64,000 bases of DNA from Roseovarius sp. (lineage in GTDB: Bacteria; Pseudomonadota; Alphaproteobacteria; Rhodobacterales; Rhodobacteraceae): the NCBI RefSeq assembly GCF_030373445.1, contig NZ_JAUCYU010000002.1, positions 124,001-188,000 on the forward strand, written 5' to 3'. Position 1 is the first letter of the stretch. Every line of letters starts with the position of its first letter. Under the pieces are notes generated by a model. The model searched no databases, was not told the DNA's origin, and was given only the letters and a program-made list of their open reading frames with translations. Positions 28,284-36,768 of this stretch are shown one piece after another. A program made the translations under genes and the position numbers.

Positions 28284-29951
28284 ATGCTGAGCGAAACCGT
28301 CCTGCACCGGCTGGCATGGGTTGTCGTGGCGTTCTGCGTCGCGCCCATCCTCGCGGCGGCGCTGGCGGCCTTCACCGGCGACCTCGATACCTGGCGCGAG
28401 GTGCTGGCCTCGGTCCTGCCGCGCTATGCACGGACCACGCTGATCCTCGTGGTGATCGTCGGCCTCTCGACAGCGGTGATCGGCAGCGTGACGGCCTGGC
28501 TGGTGACGGTCTACCGCTTCCCCGGCGCCCGCTGGCTGGAGATTGCGCTGGCCCTGCCGCTGGCCTTCCCGGCCTACGTGATGGCCTATGCCTATACCTA
28601 CATGCTCGACCATCCGGGGCCGGTGCAGACGGCGCTGCGCGACGTGATGGGCTGGGGCCCGCGCGATTACTGGTTTCCCGAGGTGCGCTCCATCGGGGGG
28701 GCGGCCCTGATGCTGACCATCGTGCTTTACCCCTACGTCTACCTGCTGGCGCGCGCCTCGTTCCGCCAGCAATCGGCCAATGCCTTCCTCGTCGCCCGCA
28801 CGCTGGGCCGCTCGCCGCTCAAGGCCTTCTACCGCGTCGCCCTGCCCATGGCGCGGCCCGCCATCGCCGGCGGCGCGCTTCTGGCGATCATGGAGACCAT
28901 CGCGGATTACGGCACCGTCGCCTTCTTCAACGTCCAGACCTTCGCCACCGGCATCTACCAGGCGTGGTTCAGCCTCGGCGACCGGGCGGCGGCGGCGCAG
29001 CTCTCGCTCTGCCTCCTGAGCTTCGCCCTGCTGCTCGCCGGGCTCGAACGCGCCCAGCGGGGGCGGGCCCGCACCGCCGGGCGCGGCACGCGGTTCGAGA
29101 CGATGGAGCGGCCCCGCCTGACCGGCGCCAAGGGCTGGATCGCCTGCGCGCTCTGCCTCCTGCCGGTGCTGCTGGGCTTCGTCATCCCGGTGCTGATGCT
29201 GGGCAGCATGGCCATCGGCTCGGGCCAGTCGCTCCTGTCGTCGCGCTATGTCGGGCTGATGCAGAACTCGGTCACCGTGGCGGGGGTGGCGGCGGTGCTG
29301 ACCGTGCTGGGCGCCATCCTCATCGGCTTCCGCGCCCGCACCCGGCCCTCGCGCAGCTCGAAACTGATCGTGATCGGCGCGGGCGTGGGCTACGCGGTGC
29401 CGGGCGGGGTGATCGCCGTCGGCCTGATGGTGCCCATGGCCGCGCTCGACAACCTGATCGACGGGGTCATGGAGGCGCGGTTCGGCATCGACACCGGGCT
29501 GCTGATCACCGGCTCGATCTGGCTGATGGTGCTGGCCTACATGGCCCGTTTCATGGCCGCCGCCCTCAACGCCTATGACAGCGGCATGGCCACCATCCCC
29601 CATCACCTCGACGCGATCGGCCGCTCGCTGGGCCAGCCGGGCCAGCGCCTGCTCTGGCGCATCCACCTGCCGGTGGCGCGCAACTCGGTGCTGACGGCGC
29701 TGCTGATCGTCTTCGTCGACGTGATGAAGGAACTGCCCGCCACGCTGATCCTGCACCCGTTCAACTTCCAGACACTGGCGGTCCAGGCCCACCGCCTCGC
29801 CGCCGACGAGCGGCTGGCCGAGGCGGCGGTGCCCTCGCTGGTGCTGGTGGGCTTCGGCCTCATCCCCGTCGCGGTGCTCTGCCGGGCGCTGGGGCGCGAG
29901 GGGCGGGGGCAGAAGGCGGCGCGGCTCGGCACGGCGGTCAGCGCGGGGTAG
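28284..29951 (+). CDS. Fe(III)-type ABC transporter permease (FbpB/SfuB-like)
   Basis: 555 residues with about twelve membrane helices in two fused halves, each with an EAA loop (ARTLGRSPLKAFYRVALP and IGRSLGQPGQRLLWRIHLP). DVMKELPATLILHPFNFQTLA is characteristic of ferric-iron permeases. The usual partners, a ferric-binding protein and an ATPase, are absent on either side, so they must be encoded elsewhere or replaced. A terminator follows. Confidence 0.88.
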   Translation: MLSETVLHRLAWVVVAFCVAPILAAALAAFTGDLDTWREVLASVLPRYARTTLILVVIVGLSTAVIGSVTAWLVTVYRFPGARWLEIALALPLAFPAYVMAYAYTYMLDHPGPVQTALRDVMGWGPRDYWFPEVRSIGGAALMLTIVLYPYVYLLARASFRQQSANAFLVARTLGRSPLKAFYRVALPMARPAIAGGALLAIMETIADYGTVAFFNVQTFATGIYQAWFSLGDRAAAAQLSLCLLSFALLLAGLERAQRGRARTAGRGTRFETMERPRLTGAKGWIACALCLLPVLLGFVIPVLMLGSMAIGSGQSLLSSRYVGLMQNSVTVAGVAAVLTVLGAILIGFRARTRPSRSSKLIVIGAGVGYAVPGGVIAVGLMVPMAALDNLIDGVMEARFGIDTGLLITGSIWLMVLAYMARFMAAALNAYDSGMATIPHHLDAIGRSLGQPGQRLLWRIHLPVARNSVLTALLIVFVDVMKELPATLILHPFNFQTLAVQAHRLAADERLAEAAVPSLVLVGFGLIPVAVLCRALGREGRGQKAARLGTAVSAG

Positions 29952-29980
29952 GCCGGAGCGGCGCGGAGAAAATGCGCGGG

Positions 29981-30013
29981 GCGAGGCGAATTTCCTAGCA
30001 AGCCTCGCTTTTT
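29981..30013 (+). terminator. Terminator after the iron permease
   Basis: GCGAGGC and GCCTCGC form a 7-bp stem around a 14-base loop, followed by TTTTT. It closes the four-gene GE-protein operon. Confidence 0.7.
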
Positions 30014-30076
30014 GGGGTAACCTGACCCCCGGGAGCAGCCGGACGCATTGGTCCGGCTCGGGTGGAGGGAAATTTC

Positions 30077-30757
30077 ATGAATTACGCATTGGCCGCCTTT
30101 CTGGCCGCTTTCATTGGCGTTTCGGCACACGCCGCGCCTTGCAAGGCGCCGTCGTCGATGGAGAATGTCTACCTTGTCAAAGAGTCGCATAGCCTTACCA
30201 GCGCCTTTGCGCCGCAGTTGACCAAGCCCAAAACGAACTTCGATTTCAACGAAGAATTACGATTTTATTCCGGTGATTTTGTCGTGAAACTTCAATGGTA
30301 TAAAAATATCTTTGAACCCCAGTACGGAAGCAGGAAGATCACCGAAGGCTTCCGGGTCATCACCGGTATGCTCGGAGACGAGTACCAGGCCATGATGAGA
30401 ACCAGCGAGACCACGTTCCAGTTCATCGTCAACGACAACGTCATCGACGTTCCCGTTCCTCCGTCGTCGGAGAGGGAAACCCTTGGCTATATCGATAACA
30501 AGCGGCATTACGGGCTGAGCACGGATACGGTTCAGATGCAGGACGGGCGGAGCCTTTCGGAATTCCTCGAGCAAAGCCTTGCCGGAAACAGCAGCTACAC
30601 CTTCGCGATCGGGCTGGGTCGCGAAAAGTCGCGCCTTGGCGGGGTCAGCCATGAACAGGTGGTGTCGATCGACATTCCCTATGCCGACCTGCAAAGGCTG
30701 AGCGGCGAGCTGGACGCCCACGTCGCGAACACCAAGGGTGAATCCTGCATGCGATAG
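30077..30757 (+). CDS. Exported hypothetical protein
   Basis: 226 residues with a signal peptide (YALAAFLAAFIGVSAHAA) and two cysteines, one near each end of the mature chain, likely a disulfide. Base composition is clearly less GC-rich than in its neighbours, a sign of acquisition. No family recognised. It is an independent unit, with a terminator upstream. Confidence 0.65.
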   Translation: MNYALAAFLAAFIGVSAHAAPCKAPSSMENVYLVKESHSLTSAFAPQLTKPKTNFDFNEELRFYSGDFVVKLQWYKNIFEPQYGSRKITEGFRVITGMLGDEYQAMMRTSETTFQFIVNDNVIDVPVPPSSERETLGYIDNKRHYGLSTDTVQMQDGRSLSEFLEQSLAGNSSYTFAIGLGREKSRLGGVSHEQVVSIDIPYADLQRLSGELDAHVANTKGESCMR

Positions 30758-30814
30758 GCACGCCCAAGCTGCCTAGGCCGTAACTGGCCTTCCTTCGCGG
30801 TATCCTCGACCCGC

Positions 30815-32053
30815 GTGGAACCTTTGCCAGACCTTTTCATTCCTGCATGGAAGGGAGGCCGCGCCATCACCTATTTTCACAGCCTTTCGGCCGCCGGTTT
30901 CGCGGCCACCGCGATCAGCTACGGCCCCGGCCGCATGGGGTTCGGCCTTTTCGTGCCGGCCTTCAGCGGGGTGTTCTCGCTCGACGGCACGACCATCGGC
31001 CTTGTCTCCAGCCTCGGCTTCGTGGGGTTCTTCCTGGCGCTCCTGTCTGCGCAGCTGCTGCTCAACCGTCAGGGGCCCGAGGCGCCCGTGCTGGCGGGCC
31101 TCCTCTCTGCCACGCTGGGCATGGGGATGGTGGCGGCCGCGCCCTCGTTGCCCATACTGGCCGCCGGGGTGTTCTTCGCCTCGGCCAGCGCCGGCTTCGC
31201 CTGGACGCCGTTCAACGACGCGGTCCACCGCAAGGTCCGCGACATCGACCGGGCCACCGCCCTGTCCGAGATCAGCACCGGCACCAGCGTCGGCATCGCG
31301 CTGGCGGGGGCGGCGGCGCTGGCGATGGTGCTGACGGGGGTGTCGTGGCGGGTCTGCTGGGCGCTCTTCACGCTGGCGGCGGCGGGCGCGCTGGTTGCCA
31401 ACTGGGCGGCCCTGCGCCACGTCGACAAGGACACCGAGCCGGTCGCCCGCCGCTCCTGGCGCGGGCTGTGCGAGCCCGCCATCCTGCCGCTTCTCGCGGT
31501 GGCCTTCGCCTTCGGCACCACCTCGGCGATCTACATCTCCTTCGCGGGCCGTCACTTCACCGCCGCGGGCGGCGTGCCGGGCGTGCCGGGGGCGGCGACG
31601 CCGGCGATCGTGTTCCTGTGCTTCGGCCTCGCGGGGCTGGCCGGGCTGCTGACCGGCCGGTTCCGCGACCGGCTGGGCCTTACGCCCCTTCTGCGGCTGG
31701 TGATGCTGGCCGGGGCCGGGTCGCTGGCGCTGGCGGCGCTGCTGCCGGGAAGCTGGGCCGGGCTGGCGGGCTCGGCGGCGCTGCAGGGGGTGCACGTGAT
31801 GGTGACCAGCGCGATCCTCGCCTTCTGGTCCGAACGGCTCTTCCCCTCGAAGCCGACGCTGAGCTTCACCGCCGCCCTGCTGGCCACGGCGGCGGGCAAT
31901 ATCCTCGGCCCGGCCGTGGCGGGCGCGGTGTCCGACACGCTGGGGATGGCGGTGATGTTCCTGGGGGCGGCGATCCTTCCGGCCGCGATGAGCCTGGCCC
32001 TGCGCGAGCGGTTCGTTCAGGAATATCCGGCGGCGCCGGGCGCGGCTGCATGA
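30815..32053 (+). CDS. MFS transporter (YbfB/YjiJ-like)
   Basis: 412 residues, twelve predicted membrane helices, with the family-like first helix region SYGPGRMGFGLFVPAF. Exporter or importer of unknown small molecules in the inner membrane. The GTG start gives the full first helix; no ATG precedes that helix in frame. It is alone in its transcription unit and convergent with tmm. Confidence 0.8.
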   Translation: MEPLPDLFIPAWKGGRAITYFHSLSAAGFAATAISYGPGRMGFGLFVPAFSGVFSLDGTTIGLVSSLGFVGFFLALLSAQLLLNRQGPEAPVLAGLLSATLGMGMVAAAPSLPILAAGVFFASASAGFAWTPFNDAVHRKVRDIDRATALSEISTGTSVGIALAGAAALAMVLTGVSWRVCWALFTLAAAGALVANWAALRHVDKDTEPVARRSWRGLCEPAILPLLAVAFAFGTTSAIYISFAGRHFTAAGGVPGVPGAATPAIVFLCFGLAGLAGLLTGRFRDRLGLTPLLRLVMLAGAGSLALAALLPGSWAGLAGSAALQGVHVMVTSAILAFWSERLFPSKPTLSFTAALLATAAGNILGPAVAGAVSDTLGMAVMFLGAAILPAAMSLALRERFVQEYPAAPGAAA

Positions 32054-32092
32054 GGCCGGCCCGTCCGTGATCGGCGCACCGGCACCCGCTTC

Positions 32093-32121
32093 AAAAAAAA
32101 TCCCGGCCACCAGGGGCCGGG
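32093..32121 (-). terminator. Terminator of tmm
   Basis: On the minus strand a 7-bp stem (32115-32121 with 32102-32108) with a six-base loop is followed by a T-run (A8 at 32093-32100 on plus). A typical intrinsic terminator. Confidence 0.85.
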
Positions 32122-32145
32122 CGGTCATCGCTCTGACCTGAGTAA

Positions 32146-32183
32146 GGGCGCCGGCCACTCGGGGAGTTGTGCGGCCGGCGCCC
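32146..32183. repeat. 11-bp inverted repeat downstream of tmm
   Basis: 32146-32156 is perfectly complementary to 32173-32183 around 16 bases. It lies between the tmm stop and its terminator and could be an additional transcript-end structure. Confidence 0.5.
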
Positions 32184-32197
32184 GGTGTGCGTTGAAA

Positions 32198-33547
32198 TCA
32201 GCGTCCCGTCTGCAGGTACGCCTCGAGACTATCGTCGAGCGCATCCTTCCACGGCGTGTGGTGCGCCGGGGCCTGCTTGCCCGTCAGCGGCGAGACATAG
32301 CCGTTGTCGCGGAAGGCCATGATGTCCTTCTTCTTGTGCTTCTTCCACTTGTAGAACTGCTCGCAGGCCTTATCGACATCGAAGCTCGGGTAATCCGTCT
32401 CGGCGATCAGCTCGGCCACGTAATCGCCCTGGTACTTGATGCAGGCGTAATCGTCCTCCAGCGCGTCCTCGTCGGCCTGCCGCTTCTGCCAGTCGGCATC
32501 CATCGCGGCGCGGTCGGGGATATCGAGCTTGCCCATGATCGCGTCACGCACCCACCAGGCCTGGGCGTCGAACATGTTGAAGGTGAACCACTGGTCCTGC
32601 ATCCCGAGGTAGAAGAGCTTGGGGTTATGCACCCAGACCACGCCCTTGTAGAGATCGGTCGTCGCCAGCCGGTTCGCCGTCTTCAGGCGCAGGTCGTCGG
32701 GCAGGAAGTTGAAATGGTGCTTGTAGCCGGTGCACAGGATGATGGCATCGACCTCGCGGCTGGTCCCGTCGCTAAAATGCGCCGTGCGCCCCTCGACCCG
32801 GTCGAGCGCGGGCACCTCGTCCCAGTTGTCGGGCCAGTCATAGCCCATCGGCCCCGACCGGTAGCAGGACACGATCGACTTGGCGCCGTATTTCCAGCAC
32901 TGCGAACCGATATCCTCGGCCGAGTAGCTGGAGCCCATGATCAGGATGTTCTTGCCCTCGAACTCGCGCGCATCGCGGAAATCGTGGGCGTGCAGGATGC
33001 GGCCGTTGAACCCGTCGAAGCCCGGGTATTCCGGCACGTTCGGCACCGAGAAATGGCCCGAGGCGACGATCACGTGGTCGTATTCCTCGACCGTCTCGGC
33101 GTCCTTCTCGCTGTCCCGCGCGGTGACGGTGAACTTGCCCGACGCGTCGTCGTAGCTCACGTCGCGCACCACGTTGTTGAACCGGATCCAGTCGCGCACG
33201 CCGGCCTTCTTCACGCGGCCCTCGATATAGTCGAAAAGCACCGCGCGCGGCGGGTAGCTGGCGATCTCCTGCCCGAAATGCTCGTCGAAGGAGTAGTCGG
33301 CGAATTCGAGCCCTTCCTTCGGCCCGTTCGACCAAAGGTAGCGGTACATCGAGCCGTGGCAGGGCTCGCCATCCTTGTCGACCCCGGTGCGCCACGTGTA
33401 GTTCCACAGGCCCCCCCAGGTCGACTGCTTCTCGTAGCAGACGATCTCGGGGATGTCCTCGCCCTTGTCCTTGGCGGACTGGAACGCGCGCAACTGCGCA
33501 AGGCCCGACGGCCCCGCACCGATGATCGCAACTCTTTTCTTGGCCAT
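32198..33547 (-). CDS. tmm: Trimethylamine monooxygenase
   Basis: 449-residue flavin-containing monooxygenase that oxidises trimethylamine to the N-oxide, used by marine bacteria for nitrogen and energy. FAD motif GAGPSG at 10-15, NADPH motif GSSYSAED near 210, and the FMO fingerprint [11 protein letters not shown] between them. The run [18 protein letters not shown] and overall length match bacterial Tmm rather than generic FMOs. Tdm and a TMAO transporter are not adjacent. Confidence 0.9.
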   Translation of the reverse strand: MAKKRVAIIGAGPSGLAQLRAFQSAKDKGEDIPEIVCYEKQSTWGGLWNYTWRTGVDKDGEPCHGSMYRYLWSNGPKEGLEFADYSFDEHFGQEIASYPPRAVLFDYIEGRVKKAGVRDWIRFNNVVRDVSYDDASGKFTVTARDSEKDAETVEEYDHVIVASGHFSVPNVPEYPGFDGFNGRILHAHDFRDAREFEGKNILIMGSSYSAEDIGSQCWKYGAKSIVSCYRSGPMGYDWPDNWDEVPALDRVEGRTAHFSDGTSREVDAIILCTGYKHHFNFLPDDLRLKTANRLATTDLYKGVVWVHNPKLFYLGMQDQWFTFNMFDAQAWWVRDAIMGKLDIPDRAAMDADWQKRQADEDALEDDYACIKYQGDYVAELIAETDYPSFDVDKACEQFYKWKKHKKKDIMAFRDNGYVSPLTGKQAPAHHTPWKDALDDSLEAYLQTGR

Positions 33548-33570
33548 TCTGCTGGTCTCCCTGTCTGTAT

Positions 33571-33630
33571 TGAACCAATATTTTAATTTGGTACTTTTGG
33601 TTCATTTCAGGAAACCAAAGCGTGAACCAA
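33571..33630. promoter_or_regulatory. Operator-like repeats between tmm and the divergent gene
   Basis: The half-site TGAACCAA occurs at 33571-33578 and 33623-33630 and as its exact complement TTGGTTCA at 33597-33604. A further TTGGTACT lies at 33588-33595. The AT-rich patch in this GC-rich genome fits a regulated divergent promoter. Confidence 0.5.
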
Positions 33631-33775
33631 TCTGTCAACAACAAACCTGTTCAGGCGGGCAGATTCCCCCTAGACTTGCCCAACCAGGCTGCAGAAAGGA
33701 CGTGTACGGTTGGAAGCTTCGAGTTTCGCACAGCGGCTGGCGATTTCCGGTGCCATGCCAAGGCTTTCCGTCGGC

Positions 33776-35011
33776 ATGGCCAACACCGTGAATATCGGCT
33801 TTCTCGCGCCGCTGTCGGGGCAGGCGGAAAGCTGGGGCCTGCCGGGGCTGCATGGCTGCCGCATCTGGGAAGGCTGGCTCAACCGCGCGGGCGGGCTCCT
33901 GATCGGCGGGCGGCGCTACCCGATTCGCATCCACGCCCATGATTGCGGGGCCGGGCCGGACGAGGCGCATGAAGGCGCCGTGGAACTGGTCCAGGGCCAT
34001 GACGTCAAGCTGATGATGATGCTGGGCGGCGACGATTACGCCGCCGTCGGCGACTACCTGACCGAGAAGCGCATCCTGACCTCGACGCTGCTGCCCTCCG
34101 ACCTGTCGCCCGACACGCCCTACCTGATCGCGCCGTCCGAGGTGCACCCGGTCTACGTGGTCACCGGGGTCGACTGGCTGACGCGCACGCAGCCGGGCCT
34201 GAAAACCGTCGCCCTCTGTGCCCAGAAGGACGGGATGGGCCTGCCCTCGCTCGCCACCTACCGCGCGGCCTTCAAGGCGGCCGGCGTCGAGATCGTGCGC
34301 GAGGTGCAATACCCCGCTTCGGGCGGCGATCCGGCCGAGATCGTGGGGCCCATGCTGGCGGCTGACCCCGACATCCTCTGCTGGTGCACCAGTTACACGC
34401 CCATGGTCCACGCCATGACCGAATACGCCCATGCGCAGGGCTTCAAGGGCCGCATCCTGTCCTGCACCTTCGACCATTACGATCGGCTGGTGGGCAAGCT
34501 GGGGGCGGAATTCATGGAAGGCGTCACCTTCCAGTTCCCCGATTTCGACGACCCGGCGCTGCGGGAAAAGGCGTTCTTCTTCAACCAGCCCAACGTCTTC
34601 TACGAGGAGTTCAACAACCGCTACCCGAAAAGCTGGTCGGCGGTGAGCTGGGAATACGCCGCCATCCTCGATATCTGGCACGCCGCGGTCGAAAAGGCGG
34701 GCACGGTCAACCCGGTCTCGGTTCTGGCGGCGATGAAGCAGCTGGGCCACGTCACCCACGCCTTCGGCCCGGCGGAATGGTGGGGGACGGAGCTTTTCGG
34801 GATCGACAACGCGCTGGTCGGCGACTGGCCGGTCGTGTCGATCCGCGACGGCAAGGCGCGGATCGAGGAATTCGGCTCGGTCCCCGGCTGGCTGCACGCC
34901 CATAGCGGCGCGCTGCGGCGCGAGATGCTGGACCTGGGCCAGATGTGGGAACAGCGCCTCACCGGGCCTGCCCGCGAGACCAAGCTGGGGGCAAGGACGG
35001 TGGCGGAGTAG
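33776..35011 (+). CDS. Type-1 periplasmic-binding-fold protein without signal peptide
   Basis: 411 residues of the Leu/Ile/Val-binding (Peripla_BP_6, AmiC/UrtA-like) family, starting NIGFLAPLSGQAESWGLPG. No signal peptide is seen with any start: ATG 33776, ATG 33755, or TTG 33710 (which has the best Shine-Dalgarno, GAAAGGA). It may thus be a cytoplasmic ligand sensor like AmiC rather than an importer component. No ABC permease or ATPase is next to it. It is divergent from tmm across an operator-like region, so it may sense a methylated amine. Confidence 0.8.
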   Translation: MANTVNIGFLAPLSGQAESWGLPGLHGCRIWEGWLNRAGGLLIGGRRYPIRIHAHDCGAGPDEAHEGAVELVQGHDVKLMMMLGGDDYAAVGDYLTEKRILTSTLLPSDLSPDTPYLIAPSEVHPVYVVTGVDWLTRTQPGLKTVALCAQKDGMGLPSLATYRAAFKAAGVEIVREVQYPASGGDPAEIVGPMLAADPDILCWCTSYTPMVHAMTEYAHAQGFKGRILSCTFDHYDRLVGKLGAEFMEGVTFQFPDFDDPALREKAFFFNQPNVFYEEFNNRYPKSWSAVSWEYAAILDIWHAAVEKAGTVNPVSVLAAMKQLGHVTHAFGPAEWWGTELFGIDNALVGDWPVVSIRDGKARIEEFGSVPGWLHAHSGALRREMLDLGQMWEQRLTGPARETKLGARTVAE

Positions 35012-35016
35012 GGGGC

Positions 35017-35059
35017 GCGCACCGACGTTATACCGACAAGATACCGACGTAATACCGAC
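35017..35059 (+). repeat. 11-bp tandem array, ATACCGAC core
   Basis: Three 11-base units ending in ATACCGAC (35027, 35038, 35049) plus a partial one at 35017 give one repeat per helical turn. It begins six bases after a stop codon. The array differs from the composite element that follows. Confidence 0.6.
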
Positions 35060-35124
35060 GTTGGATTTTGGCCGTCTTTAGCCGCCAATACCACCGTTTT
35101 AGGCAAGGGGCGCGACGTTGCCGC

Positions 35125-35297
35125 CGCCGGGCGAGCGCCGGCCCGTGGGGAGGCGATGAAACGGAGGTGGATGGCAATTTATGGTGCAGCCTACATCCAT
35201 CCCAAGAACGTAACGCAACACCCGCCAAAGCGCCTGCCCGCCGGGACGGGCCGGCGCTCGCCCGGCGCCGCGCCAAGGCGCGGCTCGACTCCGGGCG
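35125..35297. repeat. Composite dispersed element, copy 2
   Basis: Bounded by a perfect 22-bp inverted repeat (35125-35146 with 35246-35267), then a tail shared with copy 1 ending ACTCCGGGCG. Its left 30 bases are identical to 12151-12180. Non-coding and about 170 bp, of the size and form of a miniature inverted-repeat element. Confidence 0.78.
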
Positions 35298-35310
35298 TGT
35301 GCCGAACCTG

Positions 35311-35331
35311 GTAGGGTGGGTGAAACCCACC
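35311..35331 (+). repeat. GTAG-headed palindrome (REP-like)
   Basis: GTAG followed by a perfect 7-bp hairpin with GAA loop (GGTGGGT/ACCCACC), just outside composite element copy 2, in the same relative place as the 12.42 kb palindrome beside copy 1. Its sequence differs, but its architecture is the same. Confidence 0.5.
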
Positions 35332-35344
35332 TTCCGCTAACCCC

Positions 35345-36073
35345 TCAAAAATCCTGCAACAACAGCTTCTGCTCTTCCACCAGGTGCAGCTTGATGAACT
35401 CCACCGCGCTCGCCACGTCCCGCGAGGCAATCGCGTTGAACAGCGTATTGTACCGCTTCTGGTAATCCTGCATCCGCTTCGGCGTCAGGTTCCGCCGCCG
35501 CAGCTTGGTGCGAAAGCTCTGCCGGTAGGTCTCGATCGTCAGCCGGTAGCACGACGCCAGCAACGGGTTTCCCGTGCCCTCGGCGATCTGCGTATACAGC
35601 TTCTCTTCCAGTTCGATGAACGCGTCCACATCCGTCTGGATCGTCTCGATCTTCGACAAAGTCTCCGACAGGTCGTTGATCTCGCGCGGGGTCATGTTCA
35701 CCACCGCCAGCCGCACCATCTCCGGCTCGAGGATCCCCCGCACCACGAGGTGATGCAGCGGGCTGGTCTCGTCCGCCACCGATGCCGTCGCCGCATCCCC
35801 CGGCGCGGCCGAGCGGTAGGTCACGAAACTGCCCGAGCCCGGCCGCCGGCGAATGGCCTTCTGGCTTTCCAGCACGTCGAGCGCCTCGCGCACCGTGTTC
35901 CTTGCCACCCCCAGCTCCGCGGCCAGGGTCCGTTCCGAGGGCAGGCGCGTGTCGGTCGGGTATTCCTCCGACTTGATCCGCGCAAACAGCGTGTCCACGA
36001 CGATCTGCACCGTCGCCCCCACCGGCTGGCCGGTGACGATCCCGCGCGCGCTGTCGTCGAGGTCCTTCTGCAT
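35345..36073 (-). CDS. GntR/FadR-family transcriptional regulator
   Basis: 242 residues: N-terminal winged helix-turn-helix (LPSERTLAAELGVARNTVREALDVLESQKAIRRRPGSGSFV) and a C-terminal all-helical FCD ligand domain (LVVRGILEPEMVRLAV onwards). FCD regulators usually sense carboxylates or acyl-CoA and control neighbouring genes. Divergent from the thioesterase gene, across an ACCAAT-N19-ATTGGT repeat. Confidence 0.92.
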   Translation of the reverse strand: MQKDLDDSARGIVTGQPVGATVQIVVDTLFARIKSEEYPTDTRLPSERTLAAELGVARNTVREALDVLESQKAIRRRPGSGSFVTYRSAAPGDAATASVADETSPLHHLVVRGILEPEMVRLAVVNMTPREINDLSETLSKIETIQTDVDAFIELEEKLYTQIAEGTGNPLLASCYRLTIETYRQSFRTKLRRRNLTPKRMQDYQKRYNTLFNAIASRDVASAVEFIKLHLVEEQKLLLQDF

Positions 36074-36113
36074 GCGTGCTCCCCCGCTGGGCCTTCACCA
36101 CCGCGCGCACCAG

Positions 36114-36147
36114 ACCAATCCGGCCCGGGCCCGCGTGAATTGGTACT
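36114..36147. promoter_or_regulatory. Candidate GntR operator
   Basis: ACCAAT at 36114-36119 and its complement ATTGGT at 36139-36144 flank 19 bases. The right arm extends to TTGGTACT, an 8-mer also found in the tmm promoter (33588-33595). Located between the GntR gene and the divergent thioesterase gene. Confidence 0.4.
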
Positions 36148-36272
36148 ATGGCGGGGGATGGCGGCAATTTCCAGCCTCCTCTTCGCGCATCGACGCCGCG
36201 GGGAGAAACCCTTTGCACTCCCTCGCGGCTTCGCCCTATCTTGCCGCGACCCTTGAATCAGCACGCGTGACC

Positions 36273-36764
36273 ATGACCGATACCGGCCCGTTCGTGTCCT
36301 CCCTTCTCGAGATCGAGAAGGGCTGGATCGACTACAACAATCATTTGAACATGGGCTATTACACGGTGGTGTTCGACCGCGCCTCGGACCAGCTGTGGGA
36401 TTGGCTGGGCTTCGGCGCGCATTACGTGGCCGAGACCAACCACACCACCTTCGCGGCCGAGTTCCACGTCCGCTACCTGCGCGAGGTCAAGCTGGGCGAC
36501 CGGCTCTATTCCCGCATCCGCATCCTCGACCATGACGAGAAGCGGTTCCACACCTTCCAGGAACTCTATCACGAGGATGGCTGGCTGTCGGCCACGGGCG
36601 AGGGGCTGACCCTGCATGTCGATCTCGGCGGGCCAAAAGTGGCGCCGATGCCCGAGCATATCCAGCACAGGCTGGCGGAGCTGGCCCGGGCCCATGCCAG
36701 GCTGCCCGCGCCCGAAGGGGTGGGCAGCCGGATCGGGATCAGGCGGAAGGCCGCGAGCGGCTGA
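36273..36764 (+). CDS. Acyl-CoA thioesterase, hotdog fold
   Basis: 163 residues of the 4HBT-like hotdog family: the segment WIDYNNHLNMGYYTVVFDRA holds the expected Asp and Asn near the start of the long helix. Sequence style resembles the betainyl-CoA thioesterase CdhB of carnitine degradation, which would fit the methylated-amine theme, but this is not certain. Short in-frame upstream starts are ignored; ATG 36273 begins the domain. Confidence 0.75.
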   Translation: MTDTGPFVSSLLEIEKGWIDYNNHLNMGYYTVVFDRASDQLWDWLGFGAHYVAETNHTTFAAEFHVRYLREVKLGDRLYSRIRILDHDEKRFHTFQELYHEDGWLSATGEGLTLHVDLGGPKVAPMPEHIQHRLAELARAHARLPAPEGVGSRIGIRRKAASG

Positions 36765-36768
36765 GGCC

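Noticed and set aside
35017-35059. Tandem array as a CRISPR
   Set aside because: Units are 11 bases, without spacers, and no cas genes are in the window.
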